A stretch of 64,000 nucleotides of DNA from Allium sativum (taxonomy: Eukaryota > Streptophyta > Magnoliopsida > Asparagales > Amaryllidaceae): NCBI GenBank assembly GCA_030737875.1, contig CM060909.1:27921659-27985658 (forward strand), given 5' to 3'. Made by a program: the position numbers and the translations under genes. Below the pieces are notes generated by a model. That model was not told the origin of the DNA. It saw nothing but the letters and a program-made list of their open reading frames with translations, and made no database searches. This document shows positions 23,444 through 36,056 of the stretch, in pieces. Numbering within the stretch: position 1 is the first letter of the stretch; each line of letters opens with the position of its first letter.

Positions 23444-25199
23444 ATTTCGTCCCCGAAATCTCTAAGTTAGGAAGAATGTATCCTACCATCCATCATCCAT
23501 CTGCTCAAAACATCATCCACAAGCAATCATTGTCCTTAAAAGATTCCTAATGTTGTATGTATATATGCGGAAAGTGTGTGTATATGTACTTATCTAATGC
23601 AAAAGATCAGACGGTTACTGATTCAGTAAACCTCCTTAATGCAAAGTATGCTAGTGCGATGAGTCCAACATGTATGCAAATTCCTATTACATTTCACAAT
23701 TTTTACATGAGTGCTCAAACATTCATTCATATGCAACATCCAAATGATAGCATATCAAGTTTCCATTCATGTACAAGTATAAACATTCATGCTTATGCAA
23801 TATGAAAATGTGACTGAGCCGATCTAGTGCCTAATGTGTGTTATGCAATCATGAGCAACCACTTGCAACCATTTGCAAACATCAACCATAACATGTCTCA
23901 AACACATGTTTACACCCAATTGTTCCTACCTAAAGATATAGTCGAACGATAGAAGCAAGTAAAAATTTTGTGCCCATTAGGCAATGTCAAAACTGGAAAT
24001 CTATGTCACATATATACTGATTAGGAGAAGAACTCCCTAAGCACCAGCCCGAAGAACGAAATCAACATCAGGCTGACACCCAAAGAATTACTCAACCCAG
24101 CGGACACCCTTAAGCCCCAACATGCATTACTAACAGATGATCCCTATGGGGTTTTGCAACAGAAATAGGATTGAGAGTAGGAGCGAGAGGTTATACTTAA
24201 AAGATAGCATGCAAATAAGCTATACAGGAAAAGAGGGATCAAGGATATACTCTTAAAAGAGAGATATGATGCGCATGTCTAGTCTTCAATCTTCTAAGTC
24301 GCATTTCCTTGAGCTTAACTCCATTGTGCTTTCATTGTATTTAACTTCACATTTCATAGCTTCTTAATTCCTATTTCAAAAATATGAGTTGGAACTCATT
24401 TCACTGTCGCCTCTCGTTCCACTTTCACTTATTCTTTTTCTAGTACACTCAGCTTAAACATAACTGCATACTCATGGTTTCGTGCAAGCTCTCCAAAATT
24501 CATTAGTGAATCTTGGATCTCATTCACTTACTAGAAGGTATTCCAAAATGAATTATCTCTTGAAAATAAACAAATGCCAACCATGTTGCCAAATGTACTT
24601 ACTAAAGTAATTTTCTATAACTCATGCATAAGCGAAATGAACCATCCGCCTTAGTGGCGAACACTACTCGAGCGGATCAACAAATGTATCAAGAGAATCT
24701 AGGTAACTAAGCATGACAAAACCCTAAGGGTTACACTAGACTTCGAGGGCATTACCAAGGCAAGTCGAGAGTCTAACTACCATGGAACTAGTACAAACAA
24801 GTCATGAATAAATGAGCCGATTCCCCAACAGGATTTGAGACACAGAAATAAAATGAGATCCTTTACTATGCTAGTACTAAGGTGCAGAGACTCAACTATC
24901 GAAGCGGAATTAAAAGTATGCGATGAACAAAAACAAAGTTCTAACGGGATGAAACTAAACCTTCCACAGAAACATTACCACCTCGCTTAGGTATGCTAGT
25001 AATGAGAGCATACAGTTGCCCTCTCGACGATCTTGTTCTTTGCCTTTGTCCTTGTCTTATAACACTTAACTACACGTCCTTTTTTACCATACTAACGATA
25101 CTCTTCTTGTCATGGGTTTTATTATTCTTTTACTTTGGCCTCTTCCTTTTCACCTTTTCCTCCTTCGTGGATTAAGCCATATCAACAAGTTTCTTATCC

Positions 25200-25277
25200 T
25201 TAGGCTTGTGTTCTTTTATCCTCGTTCTTACTATCCTTGTATAGCTTGTTGACAAGTTTCTCGAAATCTACCTCCAT
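25200..25277 (-). pseudogene. possible start of a decayed gag frame in element 2
   Basis: A 25-residue minus-strand frame beginning MEVDFEKLVNKLYKDSKN and ending at TAA, about 290 bp downstream of the PBS, which is where gag would start. The sequence downstream in sense (25175 to about 24995) is rich in AAA/AAG/GAG codons in more than one frame, like the basic end of a gag that has lost its frame. No domain can be recognised and this may be chance. Confidence 0.2.
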
Positions 25278-25563
25278 CGCATGGCAACCCTACAAAGCTT
25301 GAAATAAGATTAGTCGCAGATGGAACTACCGTGGCTACTGATGGAGGTTGGGCACTCCTTTGCCCTCCGATACACGCCTACAAGACTATGGTGAAAAGAG
25401 AGGAAGAAGAGATTCAAAGAGAGAATCAAAAGATAGTGCATATGGCTTTAGGGATATGCCTTTCGTAAAACAAAACTTTTCTTAGAAAAATGCTTCTTTG
25501 TAAATGTTATGAAAATAATCTCAGAAGGTTTTTAAAAGCTTTTGCCCAGTCCGGTAACCTTCT

Positions 25564-25575
25564 GCTCTGATACCA
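25564..25575 (-). other. primer-binding site of element 2
   Basis: Plus-strand GCTCTGATACCA, the complement of TGGTATCAGAGC, two bases from the right LTR start at 25578. It shows that the right LTR is the 5' LTR. Confidence 0.93.
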
Positions 25576-26881
25576 AATGCAACACCCCACCTCCGCTAGG
25601 GTCACTCACCAAGGGAATGCACTAGCTTTGGTGGAGCATTATCTAGGTAAACATGCACAGAAATAGTACAAGACAACATATAAAACAGCGGAAGAAAACC
25701 AAATTTCATTCCTTTAAAATCTAGAAAGGTCTAAAGCCTTTTACATCAAAATGCCATTAAATCCATTACATCGAAAATTGTCTTGCAATGGTTAAGAAGC
25801 ATAAAACCATAGTCATAAATCATTCCCCCAGTAAAACAGTAAAGCAAGCCATAGCCAAGAGAAATCCAAGCCGTTCATGAAAGAGCCTTGGAGCTTGGTA
25901 AGATCCGAACTAAGCTGTATTCCCACCCTGCGAACCTTGGGGGGGGGGGAGAATGGAAGAAAAAGAGGCGAAACAAACGGGTCAATCATAAAGACTGAGT
26001 AAGTCCTAGTGACTTTCAGCATAGAAACAAGTAAAGATAACATGACATGTATAAACTGAAAGTAAACATAAGGATGATGACAAGATAGGCAAGTTAAACT
26101 AAGATGACAAGATAAACTACGGTAACAAGATAAACTATGCAAACCAGATAAACTGCGTATAGCATCGCATGTTTAACATTCTCTGCACCAACTGTACAAG
26201 TACCCCAACCCGTATCATCCTTTCCATGTATATGTACAGTCCCTTGCCGTATATCATACGGGTTTCATCACGTATTTCTATATTACTTCAATATAGTGCC
26301 ACCATTCTTGAAATCGTTTGGACTGCCACCCTTGTTCGGGCTAGGTTTCCTTATCATGAACTATCGCGTGTACAACTAGGATTTATGTCACCTAGGACCA
26401 CTAGGGATTATGCTACCTATTGAACGTTTTCTAGATTCGATTAGGGTTTATGCCACCTAGGACCACTAGGGATTATGCTACCTAACGAACAACACCCTTT
26501 TTCCACGTAACGATCTATTAATCGATAAACTCCCTACAAGTCCTAGTTCGTTCATGTGTCTGTGTCATACGGCCTAATCACGAAATGTAGTCACCTGTGC
26601 TAGGTCCACCATAGGGTGTATCAAGCCCTAGGGTGCCAACCACCGACACGAATCAAGCACGCACAGTGTAAACCTATCGGTGACCAATGCCTACTTTTTC
26701 AAATCCGGACTACGTGCACGACCATAGTCCGCCTGAACCTACAATGGCGCACCAACTCAGCCGTCGTTCTGGTCGCTTACAATCAGCCCAGTAATCGTGC
26801 CCCACCCTGCCTAATTCCAGGGTACCATGATACATCTAGTGGGTTACTGCTGAAAAGGACCGCGTAACTTGGGTTTTCGTC

Positions 26882-27416
26882 CAGCAGGTTAAGTGTTGTC
26901 ATTTAAATTCGAGACTTAACCCCATCAGTCTAGCATGTCAAGTTGGTTAAGTGTGGTCATTCAAGTTCGTGACTTAACCCGTCTACGTGTCATGTCAAAT
27001 TGGCTAAGTGTTGTCATACAAGTTCATGACTTAGCCCTACGAATCATGTGTCAAGTTGGTTAAGTGTATTCAAGCGGTTCATGACTTAACCCTATCAAAG
27101 CATCGTGTTAAATTGGTTAAATATATTCAAGCGGTTCATGACTTAACCCTACCAAATCATCGTGTCAAATTGGTTAAGCGTATTCCTATCAAATCATCGT
27201 GTCAAATTGGTTAAGTGTATTCAAGCGGTTCCTGACTTAACCCTATTAAATCATCATGTCAAATTGGTTAAGTGTATTCAAGCGGTTCATGACTTAACCC
27301 TATCAAATCATTGTGTCAAATTGGTTAAGTGTATTCAAGCGGTTCATGACTTAACCCTATCAAATCATCGTGTCAAATTGGTTAAGTGTATTCAAGCGGT
27401 TCATGACTTAAACCTA
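26882..27416. repeat. 57-bp stem-loop tandem array, right LTR
   Basis: Ten units as in the left LTR. Unit 6 (27166-27202) is shortened and lacks the second stem arm. The unit with paired arms GGCTAAGT/ACTTAGCC is also present (27001-27036). The last unit has ACTTAAAC, which breaks its stem. Confidence 0.88.
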
Positions 27417-29062
27417 TCATGTGGCATTAATTCATTAATGCACCCCAACCTCTCACATTAGACTAGTTGTTGTCGTCACTGGATTCGCCGGGCGGTTCCG
27501 GGCAGATTTACACCACAACCTAGTCTAACCTCGGGTCTTAAGCGCGATATGACCAACTACCCACATTGGATTCTATTGCTTGCAGTCACTGGATTCGCCG
27601 GGCGGTTCCGGGCAGATTTACACTGCAAAATCAACCCAACCTCGAGTTAGCCATTTTCAAGTTCATTCTAATGTCATGTCCATGTTCAAGTTTCATGTCA
27701 AGTTCGTGTCAAGTTTCTAAGCGAGTTTCCTGTCAAGTTTACATGTCAAGTTTTCAGGTTTCAACTTATGCCTATTATCAAGTTCATGATTCATATTCAT
27801 AACCAATTCATGTTTTGCCTAATCTTCCCAAATTGTATTCCCATCGCACGTAAACGTGAATCGATCTATATAACAAGTAAATCCAAATCCTAAATGAAAG
27901 AGGAAGACATCAAAACTATGATAGGCAAAAGATCGAGCACAAGGTGATAAATCTAACATGATACAACTTGAGACAATTGGTTATAACATCCTTGGCATAT
28001 AGCATAATAGTCCCAAAACATTAGGATTACAAATCTTGCATAATAAGGCGATAGTTATGATAAAAGTTGGCATAAAAGAATAGGCATGCAAAAGCAAGCC
28101 AAATACAAGGATAATGGATCTGATGGTTCTGGTGTACATAATAGCGAATAAACTAAGCAAGTCATACCCTAGGTATGAGATCCAACAAAATGCCAATTCG
28201 GTGTACAACTTGGTTTTTCAACTATAGTGTTCTGAACAGTCAACTATAATAGTCAATTAACCACAACAGTCATAGTCATAGTGAATCATGAGCGATTAAT
28301 CTCAATAGTCATGGATAATTATCCAAAATAGTTCAAGGCAGCTACCCTAAATAGTCATAGGCAATTAACTGTAATAGTTTCAAAGTCATGGTCATAGACG
28401 ATAGCCTTATGTTCATAACCATAGGCAATAATTCATAGTCATGAGTCATATGTGATTAGCCACAATTGTCCTTGTCATAGTCATAGGCAATAGTCTTATG
28501 TTCACAGTCATAGGCATATGCATATTCTTATGTTCACAGTCATAGGTATAGGCTTATGTTCACAGTCATAGGTATAGGCATAGTCTTATCATCAAGTCAA
28601 GATCCAAGAATTCATTTTACAATCTAGCGTTTGAATAATAAACTAGGTCCAACAACATGAATGGGCATGATTCAGTCGATAAGAAATAACCCAAAATTGT
28701 AGATTCAAGAAGAGACAAGAACAGATCCAAATAGATAGTTAAGCTTAGATCCAATTTCATTTTATTCCATGTCCATATCAAATTTAACAAGTTTCAATCT
28801 CAAAGTAACTAGAACTTACAGAGTGCGGATCGAGAATTAGAGTGCAGAGATTTGATTCTAGAAATGGCTGTTGCAGTTGTTGAATCTCTATTCATTTAGT
28901 CTTGTTCTAGTTGAAAACCCCCAATTTGCAATTCCTAGATGTTGTCTTGATGAAGAAGAAGTAGCCATTCTCTCTTTAATTTAATTATTATCATTTTGAT
29001 TTTCACAGAGGTAGCATAAGGATAGAATGAAATGGTGCAGAGAGAATGGGGCTAGGGGGCTG

Positions 29063-29071
29063 TTTATATAG
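29063..29071 (-). promoter_or_regulatory. TATA box, right (5') LTR of element 2
   Basis: Minus-strand CTATATAAA, identical to the left copy. As the 5' LTR copy it would drive the genomic RNA of element 2. Confidence 0.7.
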
Positions 29072-29540
29072 GGTTAGCAGACGAATCTGGTCACGAAACA
29101 AGTCTAAATACATCAGAATGCATCTGGTTCAGGAAATAGGTTTGGGAGGCAGGTCGACCCCCAGGTCGACCTGGTCATGGGGAGGTCGACACCCCAGTCG
29201 ACTCCCTAGTCGACCTGGTTGGGGGGGGGGGAGGTGTCGAATCCCCAGTCGACCTGGGTATATGGGCGGGAATTTTCCCGCCAGCCTTCTTTGGGTTTGA
29301 ATTTCGAATTTTCTGGCTTTATTTTCGAGCTGTTTTATTTTATTCAAATTCCTGAAACTTCTGAGGGTCATAACTTGGTCATACGAACTCCGATTTTCGA
29401 AAACTCGGACTCGATTTCATGTAGAATTCCAAGACGAACGCAATGGCATAACCCGTTTCCCTTGGTTCTTATTCTAAAATTTAATTCTGCCTTGATTTAT
29501 GGTTATAACATGTTATTAAAATACGGGTTGTTACAGATGT

Positions 29541-30009
29541 TACTTATAAAACACAGTGAGTTTTCTTACGAGTGCTCACCAGATTGATCTGTGGCATTTG
29601 AAATGCTCGGGTCAGATCGAGTTTTACAGGTTCAGGTTATTGGATGTTGTGAAGTCCAAAGATGAGTGGAGAAGTCCCAATGTATGGTATTATCTAGTAT
29701 TTATTCCGTTGTTTGATGTATATGAAGACATGTTGTTAGAACTACCTAGATGTATTGATGTACCCTGATGATTATGAGTATTTTTCAAGATCTCAATAAA
29801 GATTTATTTCTATATTATATTTTATTCCGTTGTGATGTGAGACTCTGTGTGGTGTTGATTCTTCTTCTTATTCTTCTATTCTAATATTTCTTTCTTTCTT
29901 TTCTCACCTCTAATTTTCTTTCTATTAAAGATTTGTATTTTTGTGCACATTGGGTTGGAAGTGTGTAATATTAGTCAACTCAAAGGGTACAAATTTGTGG
30001 GCCTTTACA
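29541..30009 (+). mobile_element. ancient LTR, segment C (3' end)
   Basis: Continues segment B after element 2. Near 29826-29935 it reads CCGTTGTGATGTGAGACT, then TTCTTCTT and TTTCTCACCTCTAATTTTCT, aligning with 10486-10585 of element 1. It ends GGGCCTTTACA at 30009, a decayed GGGTCATTACA. The following ATACC nearly matches GTACC before segment A, which supports a solo LTR inserted as one unit. Confidence 0.65.
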
Positions 30010-30014
30010 ATACC

Positions 30015-31495
30015 TTCATACAATTTCTAGGAATCCCTCTGAAGCAGTGACTAGCTGGAACCACCAAATGTGAAAGGAAGACAATTTTCTCCTATAAATA
30101 AGACCCCAAAAGACCATGATCGGGAACTTTTCTCATTTTCCCTAATTTGTAGCTCTAAAATGGCGGAGTAAACCCCAGATCCAAAAATTAGTGTGAAAAA
30201 GTGCAATTGTAATTTTTAGAGTGTTCAATAAATAGAACTTGAGGAATCTATGAGGTATTTATAAATATTTCATTTGACTAGTTATATGCAATGCTAATAT
30301 TTCAGGTATCTTCCTCGATTCTCAAGAAAATACAACAATTCACCCTAGTAACCCTAATTGGATAATCAGAAATATTAAGAAAACCTCAAGAAGATTTTAC
30401 TATCCCACTCGAGGAAATAGATCCAAACATCTAACAAATTCCATAATCAATGACCAAAAGAACCCCTGGGAGCATGAAGGCCATGGATCTTCATCCCTAC
30501 TTAAGGCTATTGAATTTGATGGAGATTGACCCAAACATCATCATTCGAAATATGAAACCCATCCCTATTCATGATCTATATGATCTCAGAGGATTTGTAC
30601 TAATTTTCCAAAGGTACCAAAATAATCAATGGAGACCCCTTGATTTTCGCTAGTGATTTGGCTAACCTAAAACCCAACGATACTGCCTCAACGTCATAAA
30701 GAACCATATTCACAAACCAAGAAGATGCCCAACATTAAGGAAAGAACCTCTCCTTCTAAGCTGAGGGAACTTACCATGTGATCTATTTTCTATGGAAAAT
30801 CACTTTCAATGCATTAGAGGATGCCTTAAACAGAAATTCCAATTGTAAGATTCCCTCTCATTTAAGGGTGTTAACCAGAAATTTGGCTAATAAGAATTAT
30901 GTTTCATGAACGTTTATAGTGCCTTGATATTTATTAATACTTTGAATTTAAGTATACATATTCACTTATTCTTTATACACACACTCTCTCTCTTTCTCTC
31001 TCTCCCCTCGTTTCTTAGTAGAAAATTTTAAGTAAACTTTTCATATATATATATATATACACACATACACTCGAGCATAACTGAACGAACTTTACGAAAA
31101 TTATTTATAATTGGCTTAATGTTATTTTTAAATCGTAATATTTTTCTATTTTGATTTTTTTGGTATTTTTAAATTATAATTTTTTGGTATATCTTGTTTT
31201 AAGTAATATTAAAACTTGATAGTCTTGTAATAATTTAAGATAAACACTTTTAATTTGTAAATGAACATTGTTTGTTCGATCTTATTTTCAAATAATTTTA
31301 ATATTTGATTTTCAAATGGTATTAAGATTCCAATATATTCGTAGATGGATTTAGATTAACATTTAAGGAGTTAATTGTTTATTTGTTTGTTATTTTTAAG
31401 TGATACTAGATTTGGTAATATTTATAGAAGAAAGTTTTGAATTTATTAGAAAGAATATTTGCAACATCCTATATTTAAGTGACACTGAGACTTGG
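30015..31495. other. old flanking DNA, no recognised gene
   Basis: Resumes the sequence that stopped at 1990. It contains a TATA-like CTATAAATAAG at about 30093 and a plus frame at 30450-30653 (start MTKRTPGSMKAMDLHPY) that matches no family I know. It also has a CT-rich microsatellite and an (AT)/(AC) run near 30985-31070. The stretch could be the leader side of another old retroelement, but I see neither PBS nor LTR ends. Confidence 0.35.
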
Positions 31496-33212
31496 TGTAA
31501 CAACCCAAATTTTGATAGGCTGAATTTTTCTCAAAAATCCCAATCTGTCGAAGCTTGAGTTGGCTTGTCCGGTATCCTGCAAAATAGACAGAGACAATAA
31601 ATATATCAGGGCTCGATAGGACATCTCATAGAGGAATGGATAAAATATAATAATTAAATATAATCTTACTGAAATGATGGCACTGCCTAATAAGTGTCCA
31701 AAGACTACCAAATCTCTGCCATAAATCTAACCTATGAGTATGTTATGAGGGTGGGGGGAGGGGGGACGGGTGTGAAAACACAAGTTCGAGTGAGAGGACA
31801 AATTATACATTCTGAAATAACCCTACATATACCGTTCAATTACATTTTCTTAATTATTAGGTTATTTAGGTTAATAGTACTCTAGGCTCTTTACACACGT
31901 CGCACCCATTTACTCTTAAGTAGATTAAACCTAATATAATATATATGTAGTTATACCCAACATCTCAAGGTACTCTCCTCGTACGGTCTCCACCGCAAAA
32001 CCATGGAAGTATGAACAACCTCCATCCTATGCCAACCAACGTACGAAAATCTATATTGTTATGCCACATAATCGCACAAAACCACCATCACCATGCCACG
32101 TAAGCATATAGATCCTCGCTTCCGAACTCCTTAGTCGAATCACGTCTTAACATGGAGTGATTCCCTACTGTCTACAATACACTACCCATTGCATGTCTCT
32201 AGACCCTCACCTGAACGTACTGCCTGCTATAACCTGAGTCCTAAAATAGGGTTGCATCTAATGCACAAAACTCTGTTGGGAGCTTTCGATTTGTAAAGGA
32301 CGGCTTCATTAGGCCTACAATATAGATATCTACATATAGTCTGTCTATTTTCACGGCGGCTATGGCCCCACCCTGGCCCCTCACTCAACAAATGGAAGAC
32401 TACGTCAAGAGTTAATGACATTACCCTAAAAACTAAATTAGCATCCAATTTGGCATCTCCCTCAAACAACGTCTCGATAGTGAAAGATCGTTGGTCTGTT
32501 GGTTTAGCTCTTAGTCTTTCCACATCCCACTGACTGCCGATGACCGGTATCAACGATTACTATCCTTAATTTGTTCCTAACCACCTCCTCCTAGAGAAAG
32601 GCAACCCACCGAATCATCTAACGTCATCTGCCATAGCCTTCTAATTGCCACACCATAGTTGCAGTCAAGGTATACTCTAGATAGTGCAACAGAACTTTCT
32701 CCGAGTGACGACTTCATCTAGTTATTCCTAAGAGGGTCATCTCAGAGTACCGTACCTCATTCCGTAGAATCCCGTGCTTCCCTCCAGCCCATAGAATAAT
32801 CAGTTGGACGTGCTCCTCTTGTTTCTCTAGACACCACGATGATCTACCCCATTGGGTTCTTCATCTTCAGACTGGTCCAAGTGCATCATGCCATCGCGTT
32901 ATTAGATCCTACATCTAATATTTTAATCACGTGTTTGCTTTAACTTATCACATAGCTAATTAGCTTGATATTTTTATTCAAGTTACTGATTTATTAGCTT
33001 ACATTTAGTCGCTAATTTTCCCTAATCAGCCTCACACTACCGGAATGGACCCTACCTATGAGCCACTTATTATTACATTCATTAAACTCAATATTTTCCC
33101 ATTCATAAGTTTACTAATAATAAGCCTTTCCTTTCTTTTAATTTTTCATGTTATTTATAACTTCGTGTTGTACCAATACCACAATCATTGCTGTTTGTTT
33201 ACTTATTAATTT
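31496..33212 (-). mobile_element. decayed LTR-like sequence, left part
   Basis: Starts TGTAACAACCCAAATTTTG at 31495/31496, the form expected for the complement of an LTR 3' end of this lineage. Poly-G near 31750 followed by GACGGGTGTGAAAACACAAG resembles the corresponding region of minus-strand element 2. No partner LTR, PBS or PPT is visible. It is interrupted by the solo LTR at 33213 and resumes at 38212; the other end is lost behind element 3 or beyond the window. Low to moderate confidence. Confidence 0.4.
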
Positions 33213-35352
33213 TGTAATGACCCACAGAGCCACAACATCAGAGTTGACTATATACATCATACGTCCAACCCAAATATCACGAAAATACGAAACATTTTTT
33301 TTAGAAGAAATAGGTAGAAGAAGAAAAGAAATAACAACACAGAATCTCACATCGCAGCGGAACAAAATATATTATATCATAACTTTTGAAATACAAAATT
33401 TCAATTGTATAACATACACTTATCAGAGTACAACACTTACAACACAGCGGAACAAAACTCTATATAACTAACGCTGAAGCCTCCTTCTCCAAGCTCCTTT
33501 AGATAGATCTGTAAAATCCTGAACTACTTGACTGCCCGTACAAATTTAGGCACCTAAGAGTTTAGGTAAAACAAAACAAATAAACTCCGGTTCAGTCAAG
33601 GGACTGGAACGAGTAAACAGTTAAAAACAGTTTCAGAAACTAAATGATATCTCATAAGATCACGCCGTATAACACGGAACGGGTTTTTCCCTTATGAGAA
33701 TCCAAACACTTGACTTAACTTTCAAAATCCCTTTGAAAGGAACGATAATCTTTATATCAAAACTCTTTTGATATTATAATAATGTCTAAATCAAGTAAAT
33801 AACAATCTAGTGGAACGTTTGCATCTTACGTTCCACATATATAATATACAATCAAAACCGCAAGCACGTAATGGGTAATGGATTTCCAACTATGACAAGG
33901 TATGGAACCACCTTCCGCTGGTATATCTCTAGAGGAGAATACACCGAGTTCAACAAGAACATCTTGCAACTCAGCCACACATGACCAACCACTCATTTCG
34001 CTTGAGTGTATCGAATGTATATCACCAACGGTTGGGATCAGCAACCGTTTCCCGAATGGGACAGCATCGACAATAGACTTTTAGAAGTAAATGAAACTCT
34101 AGATCAGGTGATTATACACCCTAATAGGTGCGACCTACATAGTCATGCTACCTGCTCGATTTCTGTCATTTACCGATTGATTAAGCTTGAGGTTACGCTT
34201 TATCATCACATCAGATTCACTTCGAATGCCACATTGTCAGATCCATCGACAATCACTAATTGACGTCTACAACAGTACATTACGTGTTAACTAAAGAAGT
34301 TTCCTTCTCCGCTTCCACTCTTGGTACGATTGAAGAAATCAATGTACGTGACCTTTCTGGAAATACTCTGTCATACATTCATCCATACGAGTCACCCAGG
34401 AACAGGATGAACCGAAGGCACTATTTCTATAAATAGAAAACGTCCTTTCACTCTACTCCGTCTTCAATTTTCTTTGGCATATATGATTCGCAACGCTTAT
34501 GCCAATACAGAGTGGTTCTTTGGATAATAATCCAATCGGTCTCTCCATGTTGACAACGATGGTCAAAAACTTCGATAGTCTGTGATTTAACTATCGAATA
34601 AAAACAAGTGTTTCGATAGTCGATGATTTAACTATCGAAGAAAACAAGTTTTCATCCAATTATCAAACAATCACTGAGCCCTTAATTAATATTCCATTAA
34701 TTAAATCACTTCTCTATTTCTTTACCAATATTTGTTATCCAAATATTTTCAATAACCATATTGGCATTTTACATTATTTAGAAAACATTTTCGAATATCA
34801 CCTTCCTTTATTTTCTAAACTTTAGAAAACATATGCTATTTATAATTGGAAAATATTCCAATTACTTATCTCTTTTCCGATCTCGTTTATTTCTATACTT
34901 AGGAGATATTTAACATCTTATTTCCAAACTTACACTTATTTGGGTTAAAACAGATGTTGTGTAAAACATCGTTACGACAACCCAAATACTATATTCAACT
35001 AACTCTTATTCAACATTGATCTTCGAGCCTGAAATCTTACTATTTATTTGTTAATAACGAAATCAATCAAGTTGGGGTATAACTACCTCTCAGACCTTGA
35101 CTAAATAACATTTATAACTCAAAACAGATAAGACTACGTACTCGAATAATCAATACCATACAACTGATTATTCACCTTTAAACACGTACACCCTTTCTCT
35201 TTCTGTTCCTACTAGATTTTATTCTTATACTTCCTTTTTGATTATACTATTCTATTCCTAAGTTCGTTTCCTTATCGACTTCTATATATATCGATACGCT
35301 GATTTCTAACTATCAAATTATCTTAAAATATTCTAACTCCTTAAATTCCCGG

Positions 35353-35485
35353 AAAAATTCGCCATAACCTCCTTTGTACCGGGAGCATCGGGATATTTCA
35401 AATAGCCTCCCTTGGCCCTCACCAATCCAAAAAGAAAAAGAAAAAGCCAAGCGGCTTGCCGATACGGCACATAAAATCTCATATA
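35353..35485 (-). other. internal-region-like segment inside the solo LTR
   Basis: On the minus strand this reads CAAGCCGCTTGGC, then GGGCCAAGGGAGGC and GTACAAAGGAGGTTATGGCG. The same blocks in the same order occur in the internal region of element 1 (11877-11982), near its polypurine tract. Their presence inside an LTR is unexpected. Confidence 0.6.
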
Positions 35486-35942
35486 TGAATTAAATATGTA
35501 CCTTTTTGTCGAGCACTCTATCTATTTCACTTCTATACTTTAATCCAAACCTGTTTAATGTATATCCATATATTTCTAATTCATTTCAACTCAATTTGAA
35601 TCCTATATTCAATTTTCCATTTCAACTCTATTTGAATTCCTATATTCAATTTTCCATTATTACTCTATATGAATTCTATATTCAATTTCATTTCACTTTT
35701 GATATTCAAATCCTATATTTGAATTTCCTTTATATTTTCTATATTCAAATTCTATATTTGAATTCCATTTGAATTTCTATATCCAAATTCTATTTTAATT
35801 TTCTTTATTCGAATTATATTTCACAAGTCTCGATTTCAGTTCCTTTTGAAATCGATATTTCTACTTTTGGAAAATAGATTTCCCTTTCAATTTCACACTT
35901 GTATTTTTATTTCTGAATTATCCAATGATAATTTCTTTTCAC

Positions 35943-36056
35943 TTCATTTATAAACTTCGTTTTATTAAAGAACTATTTATAAACTTCGTTTATAAATGAA
36001 CTATTTATAAACTTCGTTTATAAAAGAACTATTTATAAACTTCGTTTATAAAGAAA
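35943..36056. repeat. hairpin array in the solo LTR
   Basis: Three perfect units and one imperfect unit of TTTATAAACTTCGTTTATAA(A): a 9-bp stem with a TTC loop, repeated every 26 bp or so. It lies at the same LTR position as the element 1 array but the sequence is different. Confidence 0.8.

Larger units (their letters stand above)
23426..25577 (-). other. internal region of element 2, non-coding
   Basis: 2152 bp with no recognisable retroviral domain on either strand. The only hint of coding is a short frame near the PBS side (25200-25277). The rest is unassigned AT-rich sequence. Confidence 0.75.
18150..29535 (-). mobile_element. element 2: complete coding-free Ty3/gypsy retrotransposon
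   Basis: An 11.4-kb minus-strand element. Its LTRs begin TGTAACACCCC / TGCAACACCCC and end GGGTTGTTACA. Target duplication GATGT is exact (18145-18149 and 29536-29540). Orientation is set by a polypurine tract complement next to the left LTR (23426) and a PBS complement next to the right LTR (25564-25575). The internal region (2152 bp) has no gag or pol. The left LTR is 5276 bp only because a 1339-bp Mutator-like element sits in it; without that and its 9-bp duplication it is 3928 bp against 3958 bp on the right. Confidence 0.92.
25578..29535 (-). repeat. right (5') LTR of element 2
   Basis: 3958 bp and free of the MULE, so it preserves the empty insertion site. It contains the 57-bp array (26882-27416), a TATA box (29063-29071, minus), GTCGAC palindromes (29151-29255), and two G11 runs (about 25939-25949 and 29221-29231). 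Its start is TGCAACACC, one change from the TGTAACACC of the left LTR. It ends at 29535 followed by GATGT. Confidence 0.9.

Noticed and set aside
30450..30653. A 67-residue plus frame in old flanking DNA
   Set aside because: It looks more protein-like than most short frames here but has no recognised domain, no supporting frames on either side and no clear gene structure, so it is mentioned only in the flanking-region entry.
32227..32553. A 108-residue minus frame in the decayed LTR-like stretch
   Set aside because: No domain could be recognised, the context is an old LTR, and a frame of this length is expected by chance in the locally less AT-rich sequence.
35506..35772. An 88-residue hydrophobic frame in the solo LTR
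   Set aside because: It derives from repeated TATATTCAATTT-type sequence of low complexity; F, Y, I, L and N dominate because of AT richness.
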